A stretch of 64,000 bases of DNA from Paracoccus sp041927875. GTDB taxonomy: Bacteria > Pseudomonadota > Alphaproteobacteria > Rhodobacterales > Rhodobacteraceae. The stretch lies in NCBI RefSeq assembly GCF_041927875.1, contig NZ_JBHFHN010000003.1. One strand, written 5' to 3'. Positions within the stretch are counted from its first letter, which is position 1; each line of letters begins with the position of its first letter. Shown here one piece after another: positions 54,810-64,000 of the stretch. The translations under genes and the position numbers were made by a program. The notes under the pieces are model-generated. The model was not told the origin of the DNA, did not search any database, and worked only from the letters and a program-made list of their open reading frames with translations.

Positions 54810-56223
54810 CGTGGTGATCTGTGGCGGGATGGGCATGGGGCCGTCCGCGTGCGCCGCGCGTCGGCCGGCCGGTGCGGTCCACGCGGGGCATTGCGCCAAT
54901 CGCATCGCCGTGACGCGGCTGAGGCAAACGGCCACAGGCGACAGGCTTGAGGACAACTCGGGTGGCAACGGGGCCGCCTGGCGCAATCACCCGATCGTCG
55001 GAACAGCCGGGCAAGCTGTCGGCCACCCGTCGCACCGGGTCGCACCCTGCTGCATGAGTTTCAGGTTTGTGAACCGCTTACGTGGGCGCCTCGACCGAAT
55101 GCGCCAAACGAGGGGTTTGAAGAACGCGTCGCCAGGCGGCCGGCCGAGGTTGACCGTGGAGCGAGCTTTTCGAGGAAGGGACTGTCTTGGCTTCAAGACG
55201 TCGGCCAGTCCGATGCCGGGTTGCTTCGGCAGGACGGCGAAGAGTCGGCGGGCGTGTTGAGCCAGTTTGCAGCGCGGTGCAGTGGTGAGGGCCTTCGCCG
55301 TAGCGACCGCGATCGCGATCGCCGAGGTGTGGATCAGCGGGCATACCGAATGTTCATGTTCGACGGGGACAAGGTGGCGGCGCGGTGAGGCTAGGGTGGG
55401 CCCGGTGGAAGCGGCTGGCGGCCTGACAAGGTGGGCGGGCTTGGTAGAATGCCGGTCCTGAGCGTGGCGCAGGAGGTCGATGGGCCATGAGCGGGCCGAG
55501 ATGACAAGGTTTGTCAGGTGTCACATGGTCGAAGCTACCGAGCCGGCGATGCCAATTGGAACAAGGCTGACCCTTTACAAGGCGGGTAGGCTTTCAGGGG
55601 AATGAGTGAGGCGCGCCAAGGGTAACCGGTCGCCTCAGCCCGGCGACCTGATAGGCGCTTGCAAAGCGGCAATGCGCCGCGCCGCCGGCGGCGTAGCCAT
55701 AACCAAGCGGTGCCGTTGCATTCTAGGCATGAGATGTCACCCCTTCGCGGACACGCCATTTCGCCGCTGTGCGGGCGTTCGAGGCGTGGCCCTGCGGACA
55801 TGCCCTACAGCCGCTATGGTTAGTGTCCGTTGCAGGCCCAAGGTCTCGCACCTCAAACCTTCTCTGAAGCTCGACGTGACCGCCAGCGTGTCCCAGCCGC
55901 CCGCGCTGTGGCAAGGAAAACGCTCCGCGCGCGGCCTCCTCCACCAACACGATCGCCGCTGTGCGGGTATGCGACATCCCCGCCACGCGGGCATGCGACG
56001 TGTAGCATTTGGGTACGCCTCATCGCTGCTCTGCGGTCACCCTAAGTCACGCCTTGCGGGCATGGGCGAACGATCTTGCCGCTCCGAAAGATCAGCGGCA
56101 CCCGGGTGGCCAGTCGACGAACGCGCCGTGCCCTCCAACAGACCGGGCACATCTTGCAGAACTCGCACAACCGCCACACCCGCAGCCCTCTTTCGCACCC
56201 ACGAGGGTCTGGCGCGCGGGGCC
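54810..56223. other. 1.4-kb gene-free region with decayed short repeats
   Basis: No frame on either strand shows a domain, ribosome binding site or natural composition. Three degenerate copies of a roughly 57-base segment start at 55761 (tcgccgctgtgcgggcgttc), 55953 and 56033, each with a later gcgg-catg core. A perfect 12-base palindrome (gccgccggcggc) lies near 55681. The composition is patchier than in the flanking genes. Possible remnant of rearranged or lost DNA. Confidence 0.5.
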
Positions 56224-56550
56224 TTAGCCGCGCTTGGCCCGCAGGCCCTGCCGCGTCAGGCGGGTGGCATTGGCGTGGGCCTTGCGACTGACGGGCTTCA
56301 GCGCGGCCTGAACCACGCGATCGGGCGTTTCACCGCGCGCCATCGCCAGGCTGGCGGCGCGCATCGACAGGGCCGCGGCCTGGGATTTCTCGGTCACCAT
56401 GCGCGCCGCCTCACCCGGCGGCATGGACCAGATGCCCATCAGACCGGCCGACCGCAGGGCGATGACCCGTTGCGAATCCATGCCCAGTTGCAGCAACGCG
56501 CAACCAAGGGTCACCGGCGCCATCAGGCTGTCCAGAAAGGGATTTCGCAT
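56224..56550 (-). CDS. small helical protein, unknown function
   Basis: A 108-aa, Ala/Met/Arg-rich, mostly helical protein starting MRNPFLDSLMAPVTLGCALL and ending with a basic tail (KAHANATRLTRQGLRAKRG). The middle RMVTEKSQAAALSMRAASLA resembles the amphipathic helices of phasin-like proteins, but the likeness is weak. A short acagg lies before the start at 56550; the frame stays open to 56622. It is divergent from pyrC, 274 bp apart. Confidence 0.62.
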   Translation of the reverse strand: MRNPFLDSLMAPVTLGCALLQLGMDSQRVIALRSAGLMGIWSMPPGEAARMVTEKSQAAALSMRAASLAMARGETPDRVVQAALKPVSRKAHANATRLTRQGLRAKRG

Positions 56551-56824
56551 CTTGCACCTGTCATAGGGAGGCCGCGGCGGGCAGTACGACAGCCGCCGAC
56601 GCCAGCCCGGGCGGCCAATCAATCATCTGCGCAACCTGCGCGCCAGCGGGAAAGTTTCTTGCCGTAGCGTCAGTTCTTGTGAAGGGGGGCGCACGAACCA
56701 TCCGGTCTGATACGTCGCGGTGCCCATGCCCGCCGCTGCTGCCGAGAAGCCGCCCCGTGGGCGACCTGACCATCGCCTGCTGCAACCGCTGGATTTGCAC
56801 CGTCCCCCGGTGTAACTCCGTCCC

Positions 56825-57880
56825 ATGACCCAGACCCTGACGATTCCGCGCCCCGACGATTTTCACCTGCACCTGCGCGACGGCGCCATGTTGGCCGGGA
56901 TCGCCCCGGAAACCAGCCGCGATTTCGCCCGCGCCATCATCATGCCGAACCTGGTGCCACCGGTCGTCACGGGTGCACAGGCCGCAGCCTATCGCGACCG
57001 GATCAGCGCGGCGATTCCGGCGGCGGATGCCTTCACCCCGCTGATGACCCTGTATCTGACCGAGGACACCGACCCGGACGACCTGCGCGCGGCGGCGGCC
57101 GCCGGGATCATTCGCGCGGTCAAGCTGTATCCGGCCGGTGCAACGACCAATTCGGCGTCGGGCGTTGTGAACTTCGACCGTGTTCGCCCCGCGCTTGAGG
57201 TGATGGCCGAGATCGGCCTGCCGTTGTGTGTGCATGGCGAAGTGACCGACACCGCCGTCGACATTTTCGACCGTGAGGCGGTCTTCATCGACCGTGTGCT
57301 GGATCCGGTGCGGCGGGCCACGCCCGGTCTGCGTGTGGTGATGGAGCATGTCACGACCAAGGATGGCGTCGATTACGCGCGGTCGGGCGGCCCGGATCTG
57401 GCGGCGACGATCACCACCCACCACCTGATCATCAACCGCAATCACATCCTCGTTGGCGGGATCAAGCCGCACTATTATTGCCTGCCGGTCGCCAAGCGCG
57501 AAAGCCACCGGCTTGCCCTGGTCGAGGCCGCGACCTCGGGCGATCCGACCTTCTTTCTGGGCACCGACAGCGCGCCCCATGCCGATCCGGCCAAGGAATG
57601 CGCTTGCGGCTGCGCGGGCTGCTTTACCGCGACCAACACCCTGCCGCTGCTGGCCCATGTATTTGAGGCGGCGGGCAAACTGGACAAGCTGGGCGATTAC
57701 ACGTCGAAACATGGCGCCGATTTTTATCGGCTACCCGTGAACAAAGGGTTTATCCGTCTGGAAAAATCCGACCAGCCCAGCCATTTCCCCGCGAAAATCG
57801 ACACTGGAGCCGGCCCGGTCACCGTGTTCGACCCCGGCTTTCCGATTTTCTGGCGCGTCGCCGAAAGGACCACCGCATGA
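56825..57880 (+). CDS. pyrC: dihydroorotase
   Basis: A 351-aa zinc amidohydrolase closing carbamoyl aspartate to dihydroorotate. The metal motif DDFHLHLRDG is at residues 11-20; the carboxylated lysine lies in AVKLYPAGATTN, further ligands in CVHGEVTD and MEHVTTKD, and the catalytic Asp in FLGTDSAPH. E. coli-type (class II) by length and pattern. It overlaps pyrE by ATGA, forming a two-gene pyrimidine operon. Confidence 0.97.
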   Translation: MTQTLTIPRPDDFHLHLRDGAMLAGIAPETSRDFARAIIMPNLVPPVVTGAQAAAYRDRISAAIPAADAFTPLMTLYLTEDTDPDDLRAAAAAGIIRAVKLYPAGATTNSASGVVNFDRVRPALEVMAEIGLPLCVHGEVTDTAVDIFDREAVFIDRVLDPVRRATPGLRVVMEHVTTKDGVDYARSGGPDLAATITTHHLIINRNHILVGGIKPHYYCLPVAKRESHRLALVEAATSGDPTFFLGTDSAPHADPAKECACGCAGCFTATNTLPLLAHVFEAAGKLDKLGDYTSKHGADFYRLPVNKGFIRLEKSDQPSHFPAKIDTGAGPVTVFDPGFPIFWRVAERTTA

Positions 57881-58557
57881 TCCCCGCCACCTTCCCCCCC
57901 CGGTCCGAAATCGCCCGCCTGACCGCCCGCGCGCTGTTGGAGATCAAGGCCGTGCATTTCAACGCGGCGGAACCCTTTATCCTGGCCTCGGGCCTGCCCT
58001 CGCCGACCTATATCGACTGCCGCAAGCTGATTTCCTATCCGCGCATCCGCTCGATGCTGATGGATTTCATGGCCGCCACGGTCATGCGCGACGCCGGGAT
58101 CGAGGCCTTTACCAACATTGCCGGGGGCGAAACCGCGGGCATTCCCTTTGCCGCTTTGGTGGCCGAACGCCTGGCCCTGCCGATGACCTATGTGCGCAAG
58201 AAGCCAAAGGGTTACGGCCGCAACGCCCGCATCGAAGGCGTCATGACCGAGGCCGACCGCGTGCTGCTGGTCGAGGATCTGACCACCGACGGCGGCAGCA
58301 AGCTGTCCTTCGTGCAGGCGATCCGCGACACCGGGGCGACCTGCGCGCATACCGCCGTGATCTTCAGCTATGGCATCTTCCCGGATACCGAATCGCGGCT
58401 AGCCGAGGCGGGCGTGACGCTGCACAGCCTGTGCACCTGGTGGGACGTGTTGGCGGCCGCCCGCGACATGGGCAGCTTTGACGACGCCACCCTGGCCGAG
58501 GTCGAATCCTTCCTGAAGGCGCCGCGCGCCTGGCAAGAGGCGCGCCAATCGCGCTAA
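57877..58557 (+). CDS. pyrE: orotate phosphoribosyltransferase
   Basis: A 226-aa enzyme joining orotate to PRPP to give OMP. The PRPP motif is VLLVEDLTTDGGSK (near residues 129-142), preceded by the mobile-loop lysines in YVRKKPKGYGRNA. It starts by ATGA overlap with pyrC. Downstream, 160 bp separate it from dnaB. Confidence 0.96.
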   Translation: MIPATFPPRSEIARLTARALLEIKAVHFNAAEPFILASGLPSPTYIDCRKLISYPRIRSMLMDFMAATVMRDAGIEAFTNIAGGETAGIPFAALVAERLALPMTYVRKKPKGYGRNARIEGVMTEADRVLLVEDLTTDGGSKLSFVQAIRDTGATCAHTAVIFSYGIFPDTESRLAEAGVTLHSLCTWWDVLAAARDMGSFDDATLAEVESFLKAPRAWQEARQSR

Positions 58558-58717
58558 GGGCCGCAGTCGGCGCTTTTCCGCCCGCACCGCCGCTGACGAA
58601 AAACCCAAGGCCCGCGCGGCCTTGGCCGACCGAACCCGCGCCCGCGGGTTTTCCACAGATTTATACAATTTGCCGCGCCCCGCCCGGCCTTTTAGGAAGG
58701 CAGCGACGGAGACCCAG

Positions 58718-60238
58718 ATGACCGACATTCGCGCCCTGCCCCAGACCCGCCAGCCCGCCGGCCTGCCCGCCTCGCCAGACGCCGCCCCGGACCAGAACCC
58801 GCTGCCGCATTCGATCGAGGCCGAACAGCAGCTTCTGGGCGCGCTGCTGACAAATAACGAGGTGCTGGACAAGGTGGCGGGCCTGCTGAAGCCCGACCAT
58901 TTCTATGACCCCGTGCATCGGCGCATCTATGAAATCGCCGCCGCCCGCATCCACAAGGGCGCGTTGGCCAGCCCGGTCACGATCAAGAGCTTTCTGGAGG
59001 ATGACGAGGGGCTGAAGGAACTGGGCGGCCCGGCCTATCTGGCGCGTCTGGCGGGGGCGGCGATCGCGGCCTATGCGGCGCGCGATTATGCGCAACTGAT
59101 CCGCGATCACGCGCTGCGCCGCGCGCTGATCGGTCTGGGCCAGGACATTACCGCCCGCGCCCAGACGGTTGCGGTGGACAGCGACCCCTCTGATCAGATC
59201 GTCACGGCTGAACAGCATCTGTATACGCTGGGCGAACAGGGCACGACCGAGCGCGGCTTTCAGTCGTTTCTGAAGGCGACGACCGAGGCGGTGAACATCG
59301 CGCTTGCCGCCTATCAGCGCGGCGGCGGGCTGGCGGGGATCTCGACCGGGTTGACGGATCTGGACAAGAAGATGGGCGGGCTGAACAAATCCGACCTGAT
59401 CATCCTGGCCGGTCGGCCGTCGATGGGGAAAACCTCATTGGCGACGAACATCGCCTATAACATCGCCAAGGCCTATCAGCAGGGCACCCGGCCCGATGGT
59501 TCGGTGGGCGCGGTCAAGGGCGGGGTCGTCGGCTTTTTCAGCCTGGAAATGTCGGCCGAACAGCTTGCGGCCCGCATCCTGTCGGAAGCCGCCGAAGTGC
59601 CGTCGGAAAACATCCGCAAGGGCGACATGCCCGAAACCGACTTCCGCCGCTTTGTCGAGGCCGCGAAATCGCTAGAAAAGGCGCCGCTTTATATCGACGA
59701 CACGCCCGCCTTGCCGATCAGCCAGTTGGCCGCCCGCGCCCGGCGGCTGAAGCGCACGCATGGGCTGGATGTGGTGATCGTCGACTATCTGCAACTGGTC
59801 CGCCCGGCCAGTGCCAAGGACAGCCGCGTCAACGAAGTCTCCGAAATCACCCAGGGCCTGAAGGCCATCGCCAAGGAGCTGGAGGTGCCGGTGATCGCCC
59901 TGTCACAGCTGTCGCGCCAGGTCGAATCCCGCGAGGACAAGCGCCCGCAACTCTCCGACCTGCGCGAATCCGGGTCGATCGAACAAGACGCCGACATCGT
60001 GATGTTCGTGTTCCGCGAGGAATATTACCGCGAACGCGAAAAGCCCGCCGATCACCAGATCGACAAGATGGCCGAATGGCAGGCGCTGATGGAAAAGGTC
60101 CATGGCAAGGCCGAGGTCATCATCGGCAAGCAGCGCCACGGCCCGATCGGATCGGTCGAACTGGCGTTCGAGGGGCGGTTCACCCGGTTCAGCGATCTGG
60201 CGCGCCCCTATCAGGGCGACGGCGGCGAGGGTTTCTGA
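58718..60238 (+). CDS. dnaB: replicative DNA helicase DnaB
   Basis: A 506-aa hexameric helicase. The N-terminal domain (about residues 28-130, PHSIEAEQQLLGALL) binds primase; the RecA-like core has Walker A GRPSMGKT, Walker B VVIVDYLQL, and the DRESGSIEQDAD-type region (LRESGSIEQDADIVMF). A 12-residue insert (GTRPDGSVGAVK) after the first core helix is usual in alphaproteobacteria. ATG 58718 follows a ggag; the frame opens at 58622. dnaG lies 20 kb away, on the opposite strand. Confidence 0.97.
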   Translation: MTDIRALPQTRQPAGLPASPDAAPDQNPLPHSIEAEQQLLGALLTNNEVLDKVAGLLKPDHFYDPVHRRIYEIAAARIHKGALASPVTIKSFLEDDEGLKELGGPAYLARLAGAAIAAYAARDYAQLIRDHALRRALIGLGQDITARAQTVAVDSDPSDQIVTAEQHLYTLGEQGTTERGFQSFLKATTEAVNIALAAYQRGGGLAGISTGLTDLDKKMGGLNKSDLIILAGRPSMGKTSLATNIAYNIAKAYQQGTRPDGSVGAVKGGVVGFFSLEMSAEQLAARILSEAAEVPSENIRKGDMPETDFRRFVEAAKSLEKAPLYIDDTPALPISQLAARARRLKRTHGLDVVIVDYLQLVRPASAKDSRVNEVSEITQGLKAIAKELEVPVIALSQLSRQVESREDKRPQLSDLRESGSIEQDADIVMFVFREEYYREREKPADHQIDKMAEWQALMEKVHGKAEVIIGKQRHGPIGSVELAFEGRFTRFSDLARPYQGDGGEGF

Positions 60239-60263
60239 CCGCGCAATCCGCGGCGCAACGGCC

Positions 60264-61664
60264 TTACCCCTGCAAGCCCTTGACCAGTTCCGCGAAATGC
60301 TCACCGCGCTTTTCGAAGTTCGGATATTGGTCGAAACTTGCCGCCGCCGGGGCCAGCAGAACGGTATCACCCGCCTCGGCCTCGGCTGCTGCGCGGGCCA
60401 CGGCGCGGTCCATCGTCTCGCAAATCTCATGCGGCAGATCACCCAGTTCCAGCGCGAAATCCCGCGCGGAATGGCCGATCAGATAGGCCTTCTTCACCGC
60501 GCCCAGATGCCCGCGCAAGGCGCCGATCCCGCCCTCTTTCCCCAGCCCTCCGGCAATCCAGCGGATGCTCTGAAACGCCTCCAGCGCCTTTTCGGCGCTG
60601 TCGACATTGGTGGCCTTGCTGTCGTTGACATAGCGCACGCCACCGATCTCGGCGATGGTCTGGCTGCGATGCGGCAGGCCCGCAAAGCTGTGGAAACCGG
60701 CCTCGATCTCGCGCGGGGACAGACCAAGCGACCGGCAGGCCGCATAGGCCGCACAGGCATTCTGATGGTTATGCGCGCCGGGCAGGCCGCGGACCTCGCG
60801 CAGGTCGATGCTGGCCACCTGCCGCCCCTTGCGCCATTCCGCCAGAAAGCCCTTACGCGCAAAGACCGACCAGCCCCAGTCGCCCAGCTTCTGCGCGGAT
60901 GAGACGCGGATCACCCGGTCATCCCCCGCCATCTCGGCGATCTGATTGGCAAGGAACACACCCTCGACCTCATCCACGCCGATCACCGCGCGCGACGGCC
61001 CGCCTTCGACAAACAGCCGCCGCTTGGCCGCGAAATAGCCGCCCATCCCGGCATGGCGATCCAGATGATCGGGCGAGAGGTTGGTGAACACCGCCACATC
61101 GGGCGACAGCGCGCGGGCCAGGTCGGTCTGATAGCTCGACAGTTCCAGCACCACGATCTCGCCCTCGCCCGGCGGGTCGATGTCCAGCACGCCACGCCCG
61201 ATATTGCCCGCCATCTGCGTCGGCCGCCCGGATTGATGCAGGATGTGATGGATCAGCGCGGTCGTGGTCGATTTCCCGTTCGAGCCGGTGATCGCGACCA
61301 CGCGCGGCGGCACGTCGAACTGCGCCCAGTCCGCCCGCCCCAGCGATCGGAAGAACAGCCCGATGTCATTGTCGACCGCAACTCCCGCAGCCATCGCACG
61401 GGCGATGATCGGGTTCGGGCGCGGATAAAGATGCGGGATACCGGGGCTGACGATCAGCGCGGCCACACCGTCAAACGCCCCCTCGCGCGAAAGATCATGC
61501 ACGGCCAGCCCCAGACCTTCCGCCTTGGCGCGGCTTTCGGGGCTGTCATCCCAGCACAAAGCCTCGGCCCCGCCCGCGACAAGCGCCGCCGCCGTTGCCA
61601 GCCCGGACCGCCCCAGACCCAGCACCGCCACCTTCGCGCCCTTGTAACCCTGCACCGCGATCAT
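60264..61664 (-). CDS. murD: UDP-N-acetylmuramoylalanine-D-glutamate ligase
   Basis: A 466-aa cytoplasmic ligase adding D-Glu to UDP-MurNAc-L-Ala. Residues 1-95 form the UDP-binding domain (VAVLGLGRSGLATA); the ATP loop is TGSNGKSTTT; NLSPDHLDRH and YVNDSKATN follow. The start at 61664 has ggggaa upstream. It is the third gene of a murF-mraY-murD run on the minus strand, separated from mraY by a dispersed repeat. It is convergent with dnaB, 25 bp apart. Confidence 0.96.
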   Translation of the reverse strand: MIAVQGYKGAKVAVLGLGRSGLATAAALVAGGAEALCWDDSPESRAKAEGLGLAVHDLSREGAFDGVAALIVSPGIPHLYPRPNPIIARAMAAGVAVDNDIGLFFRSLGRADWAQFDVPPRVVAITGSNGKSTTTALIHHILHQSGRPTQMAGNIGRGVLDIDPPGEGEIVVLELSSYQTDLARALSPDVAVFTNLSPDHLDRHAGMGGYFAAKRRLFVEGGPSRAVIGVDEVEGVFLANQIAEMAGDDRVIRVSSAQKLGDWGWSVFARKGFLAEWRKGRQVASIDLREVRGLPGAHNHQNACAAYAACRSLGLSPREIEAGFHSFAGLPHRSQTIAEIGGVRYVNDSKATNVDSAEKALEAFQSIRWIAGGLGKEGGIGALRGHLGAVKKAYLIGHSARDFALELGDLPHEICETMDRAVARAAAEAEAGDTVLLAPAAASFDQYPNFEKRGEHFAELVKGLQG

Positions 61665-61669
61665 GCTTT

Positions 61670-61720
61670 CCCCTGTTTCCAAATACTCCGCGGGGGTCCG
61701 GGGGCGCGAAGCCCCCGGCG
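61670..61720 (-). repeat. dispersed short intergenic repeat, copy 5, with hairpin
   Basis: Read on the minus strand: gccgggggcttcgcgccccc then ggacccccgcggagtatttg. It includes an 8-bp stem (61698-61705 with 61711-61718). The only copy on the minus strand; it fills almost the whole gap between mraY and murD. Confidence 0.65.
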
Positions 61721-61721
61721 C

Positions 61722-62804
61722 TTACCGCAGCTTCAACGTCGCCAGACCGATCAGCGCCAGCACCAGGGCAATGATCCAGAAGCGGATGACGATCTGCGGC
61801 TCGGCCCAGCCCTTCTTCTCGAAATGGTGGTGGATCGGGGCCATCAGGAACACCCGCCGCCCGGTGCGCTTGAAATACATCACCTGAATGATGACGCTCA
61901 GCGCCTCGACCACGAACAGGCCGCCGACGATGGCCAGCACGATTTCATGCTTGGTCACCACGGCAATCGCCCCAAGCGCGCCACCCAGGGCCAGGCTGCC
62001 GGTATCGCCCATGAACACCGCCGCAGGCGGCGCGTTATACCACAGAAAGCCCAGCCCGCCGCCGATCAGCGCCGCGACAAAGATCAGGATCTCACCCGCG
62101 CCGGGCACGAAATGCACGCCCAGATAGCTGGCGAAATTGGCGTTGCCGACCATATAGGCGATCACCCCGAACGTGCCGGCTGCGATCATCACCGGCCCGA
62201 TGGCAAGGCCGTCCAGCCCGTCGGTCAGGTTCACCGCATTGGCCGCGCCGACGATCACCACCATGGCAAAGGGCACGAACAAGATGCCCAGATTGATCAG
62301 CGCATCCTTGAACACCGGCAGCGCCAGCTGCCCGGTCAGCGCGTCGGGATGCACCCATGCCGCCGCCGCGCCCGCCATCGCCGCAAGCACCAGCCCCAGC
62401 CCCATACGCACCCGGCCCGACACGCCCTTGGTGTTGTGCTTGGTCACCTTGGCATAGTCATCGGCAAAGCCGATCGCGGCATAGCCATAGGTCACGGCCA
62501 GGATGATCCAGATATAGGCATTGTCCAGCCGCGCCCACAGCAGGGTCGAGACGAGCAGCGCCGACAGGATCAGCAGGCCCCCCATGGTGGGCGTGCCCGC
62601 CTTGACGAAATGCCCCTCGGGTCCGTCGCTGCGGATCGGCTGGCCCTTTTTCTGCTTGATGCGCAGCCAGTTGATCAGCGGCCGCCCGAACAGAAAGCCA
62701 AAGATCAGCGCGGTGAAAAAGGCCGCACCGGCGCGAAAGGTGATGTACCGGAACAGGTTGAACAGGTCACCCCCTTCCGAAAAACTCGACAGCCAATACA
62801 GCAT
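61722..62804 (-). CDS. mraY: phospho-N-acetylmuramoyl-pentapeptide transferase
   Basis: A 360-aa membrane enzyme with ten predicted spans that transfers MurNAc-pentapeptide phosphate to undecaprenyl phosphate, making lipid I. Catalytic residues are in GFADDYAKV (Asp-Asp pair), NLTDGLDGLA and the cytoplasmic loop APIHHHFEKKGW. Length equals E. coli MraY. The start overlaps the murF stop by ATGA, giving translational coupling. Confidence 0.97.
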   Translation of the reverse strand: MLYWLSSFSEGGDLFNLFRYITFRAGAAFFTALIFGFLFGRPLINWLRIKQKKGQPIRSDGPEGHFVKAGTPTMGGLLILSALLVSTLLWARLDNAYIWIILAVTYGYAAIGFADDYAKVTKHNTKGVSGRVRMGLGLVLAAMAGAAAAWVHPDALTGQLALPVFKDALINLGILFVPFAMVVIVGAANAVNLTDGLDGLAIGPVMIAAGTFGVIAYMVGNANFASYLGVHFVPGAGEILIFVAALIGGGLGFLWYNAPPAAVFMGDTGSLALGGALGAIAVVTKHEIVLAIVGGLFVVEALSVIIQVMYFKRTGRRVFLMAPIHHHFEKKGWAEPQIVIRFWIIALVLALIGLATLKLR

Positions 62805-64000
62805 CAGGCAGTTCCCTCTGATCCTGCGGTCAGGGTTTCGCCCTGCCGCAGTTTTCGCAATGCATCCACGACCAGCGACACCCGGATGCCCTTTGACCCT
62901 TTCACCAGCACCACATCGCCCGCATCCACCAGCCGTCCCGCGACCGCCGCGAGCGAGGTCGCCGCCTGCACCCATTCCCCCCGCTTGTCGCGCGGCAGGG
63001 CGTTCCACAGCTTGAACATGCGCGGCCCCACGCAATGCACGATCGCCACATCGGCCAAAGCGGGGTGATCGGCCATCGCCTCATGCTGGGCCATCTCATC
63101 GGCACCCAGTTCCAGCATGTCGCCCAGAATGGCGATGCGGCGGCCCTTGCGGATGCGCCCGATCCCGTCGCGCGGGGTAGCGGTCGCCAGCACCTCAAGC
63201 GCCGCGGCCAATGAGACGGGGTTGGCGTTATACGCATCGTCGATCAGGTCAAACGACAGCGCGGGATCGGCGGCATCCAGCACGATCCGCTCGGTCAGGC
63301 CGCGCCCGGCGACCGGCTGCCAATCGGCGATATGAATGGCCGAAATCGCAGCATCAGCCCCCGCCGCATCGGCGGCCGCCAGTGCGCCCAGACCGTTCAG
63401 CGCGAAATGCCGACCGGTGGTGGCCAGCTTGAACACGAACGGCTGCCCGGCGGCCTCGGCCTCGATCACCATGCGGCCTTGCGCGGGCGTGGCGCGGGTC
63501 AGCCGCCAGTCGTCATCCGCGCCGGTGCCAAAGCCGATGATCCGGGCCGCGCCCGCGCCATTCATCAGCACCGGGGTCGTCCCCAGCCCCTGCGGGATTA
63601 CCGCGACACCGCCGGGTTCCAGCCCCGAGAAGATCGCGGCCTTTTCGCGGGCGATGTCGTCGATGCTGTCGAACGCCTCCAGATGGGCGGGGGCGATGGT
63701 GGTGATCATCGCCACATGCGGGCGGGCAATGGCGGCCAGCGGCGCGATCTCGCCCGGATGGTTCATGCCGATCTCGATGATCGCAAAGTCCGTCGCGGCG
63801 GGCATCCGCGCCAGCGTCAGCGGCACCCCCCAGTGGTTGTTGTAGCTGGCTTCGGCGGCATGGATCGCGCCCTGCCCGGTCAGTGCCGCGCGCAGCATTT
63901 CCTTGGTCGAGGTCTTGCCGACCGACCCGGTGATAGCGATCACGCGGCCCGCCATCCGCGCCCGCCCGGCGCGGCCCAGATCCTCAAGCGCGGTCTGCAC
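62804..64000 (-). CDS. murF: UDP-MurNAc-tripeptide D-alanyl-D-alanine ligase, partial
   Basis: 398 codons of MurF, which adds D-Ala-D-Ala to UDP-MurNAc-tripeptide. The ATP loop ITGSVGKTSTKEM lies near the start of the visible part, then the EIGMNHPGEI and DDAYNANP motifs. The N-terminal domain (about 70-90 residues in full-length MurF) lies beyond the right edge; the frame runs to the last base and the GTG there is not the true start. It is the first of the murF-mraY-murD genes seen here. Confidence 0.95.
   Translation of the reverse strand: MQTALEDLGRAGRARMAGRVIAITGSVGKTSTKEMLRAALTGQGAIHAAEASYNNHWGVPLTLARMPAATDFAIIEIGMNHPGEIAPLAAIARPHVAMITTIAPAHLEAFDSIDDIAREKAAIFSGLEPGGVAVIPQGLGTTPVLMNGAGAARIIGFGTGADDDWRLTRATPAQGRMVIEAEAAGQPFVFKLATTGRHFALNGLGALAAADAAGADAAISAIHIADWQPVAGRGLTERIVLDAADPALSFDLIDDAYNANPVSLAAALEVLATATPRDGIGRIRKGRRIAILGDMLELGADEMAQHEAMADHPALADVAIVHCVGPRMFKLWNALPRDKRGEWVQAATSLAAVAGRLVDAGDVVLVKGSKGIRVSLVVDALRKLRQGETLTAGSEGTA

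Noticed and set aside
55606..56667. 353-codon frame with repeated Cys-Gly-His/Met patterns
   Set aside because: The pattern comes from translation of GC-rich short repeats; no start site, and it runs antisense through the small gene at 56224.
58640..58717. DnaA box or origin before dnaB
   Set aside because: One ttttccaca resembles a DnaA box with a mismatch, but there is no cluster, AT-rich unwinding element or origin gene context.

Overview
This window reads as chromosomal DNA of a high-GC alphaproteobacterium, most likely a Paracoccus-like member of the Rhodobacteraceae. The evidence is a 6S RNA gene convergent with a DUF481 salt-stress outer-membrane gene (the arrangement reported for Rhodobacter sphaeroides ssrS-sspA), a tRNA-His with A73 and no G-1, a RibB protein fused to a degenerate GTP cyclohydrolase II domain, a bioMNY biotin transporter, and a dispersed short intergenic repeat of the kind common in this family. 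Nothing clearly phage, transposon or CRISPR derived was found.

Layout. 0.0-1.1 kb: mostly gene-free, with a possible 25-codon ORF before a strong hairpin. 1.1-2.2 kb: COG0523/CobW GTPase. 2.4-11.4 kb: a same-strand selenoprotein cassette, fdnG (with an in-frame UGA read as selenocysteine and a SECIS hairpin), fdnH, fdnI, fdhE, selA, selB and the tRNA-Sec gene selC, whose first base is the last base of the selB stop codon. 12.1-14.7 kb: ribBX-ribH-nusB plus a membrane protein. 15.1-16.3 kb: sspA and 6S RNA. 16.3-19.5 kb: mmcB, tRNA-His, two envelope proteins, a receiver-like protein and a Crp/Fnr regulator. 19.6-26.3 kb: bioMNY, a thioesterase, and a tightly overlapping reductase/acyl-CoA ligase/thiolase/SDR module. 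26.3-33.1 kb: ribE and ribD-nrdR on the minus strand flank plus-strand capsule export genes kpsS-wza-kpsC. 33.3-39.3 kb: yjbQ, BLUF photoreceptor, rpoD, dnaG, a TetR regulator and a small lipoprotein. 39.4-46.7 kb: hom, dusA, about 115-bp tandem repeats, a TauE/SafE exporter, MarR, sdhE, an XRE regulator, aspB and a PRC-barrel protein. 46.9-52.7 kb: anmK, tyrS, DUF3445, purB and an isolated fliG. 52.7-56.2 kb: 217-bp tandem repeats, gap, and a 1.4-kb gene-free stretch. 56.2-64.0 kb: a hypothetical gene, pyrC-pyrE, dnaB, and murD-mraY-murF on the minus strand (murF runs off the end).

How the genes fit together. The fdn-sel block is close to self-contained: it makes a periplasm-facing, quinone-linked, Sec-containing formate dehydrogenase together with its maturation factor and the SelA/SelB/SelC decoding machinery; only selD (and fdhD) must come from elsewhere. 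Riboflavin synthesis is split over three loci here. The kps/wza genes start and export a Kdo-linked capsule. The four-gene acyl-CoA module behind the biotin transporter is the least explained metabolic unit: its thiolase lacks the usual second catalytic cysteine. The rest is housekeeping for replication, transcription, translation, cell wall and nucleotide synthesis. All calls are by eye from sequence; no database search was run.
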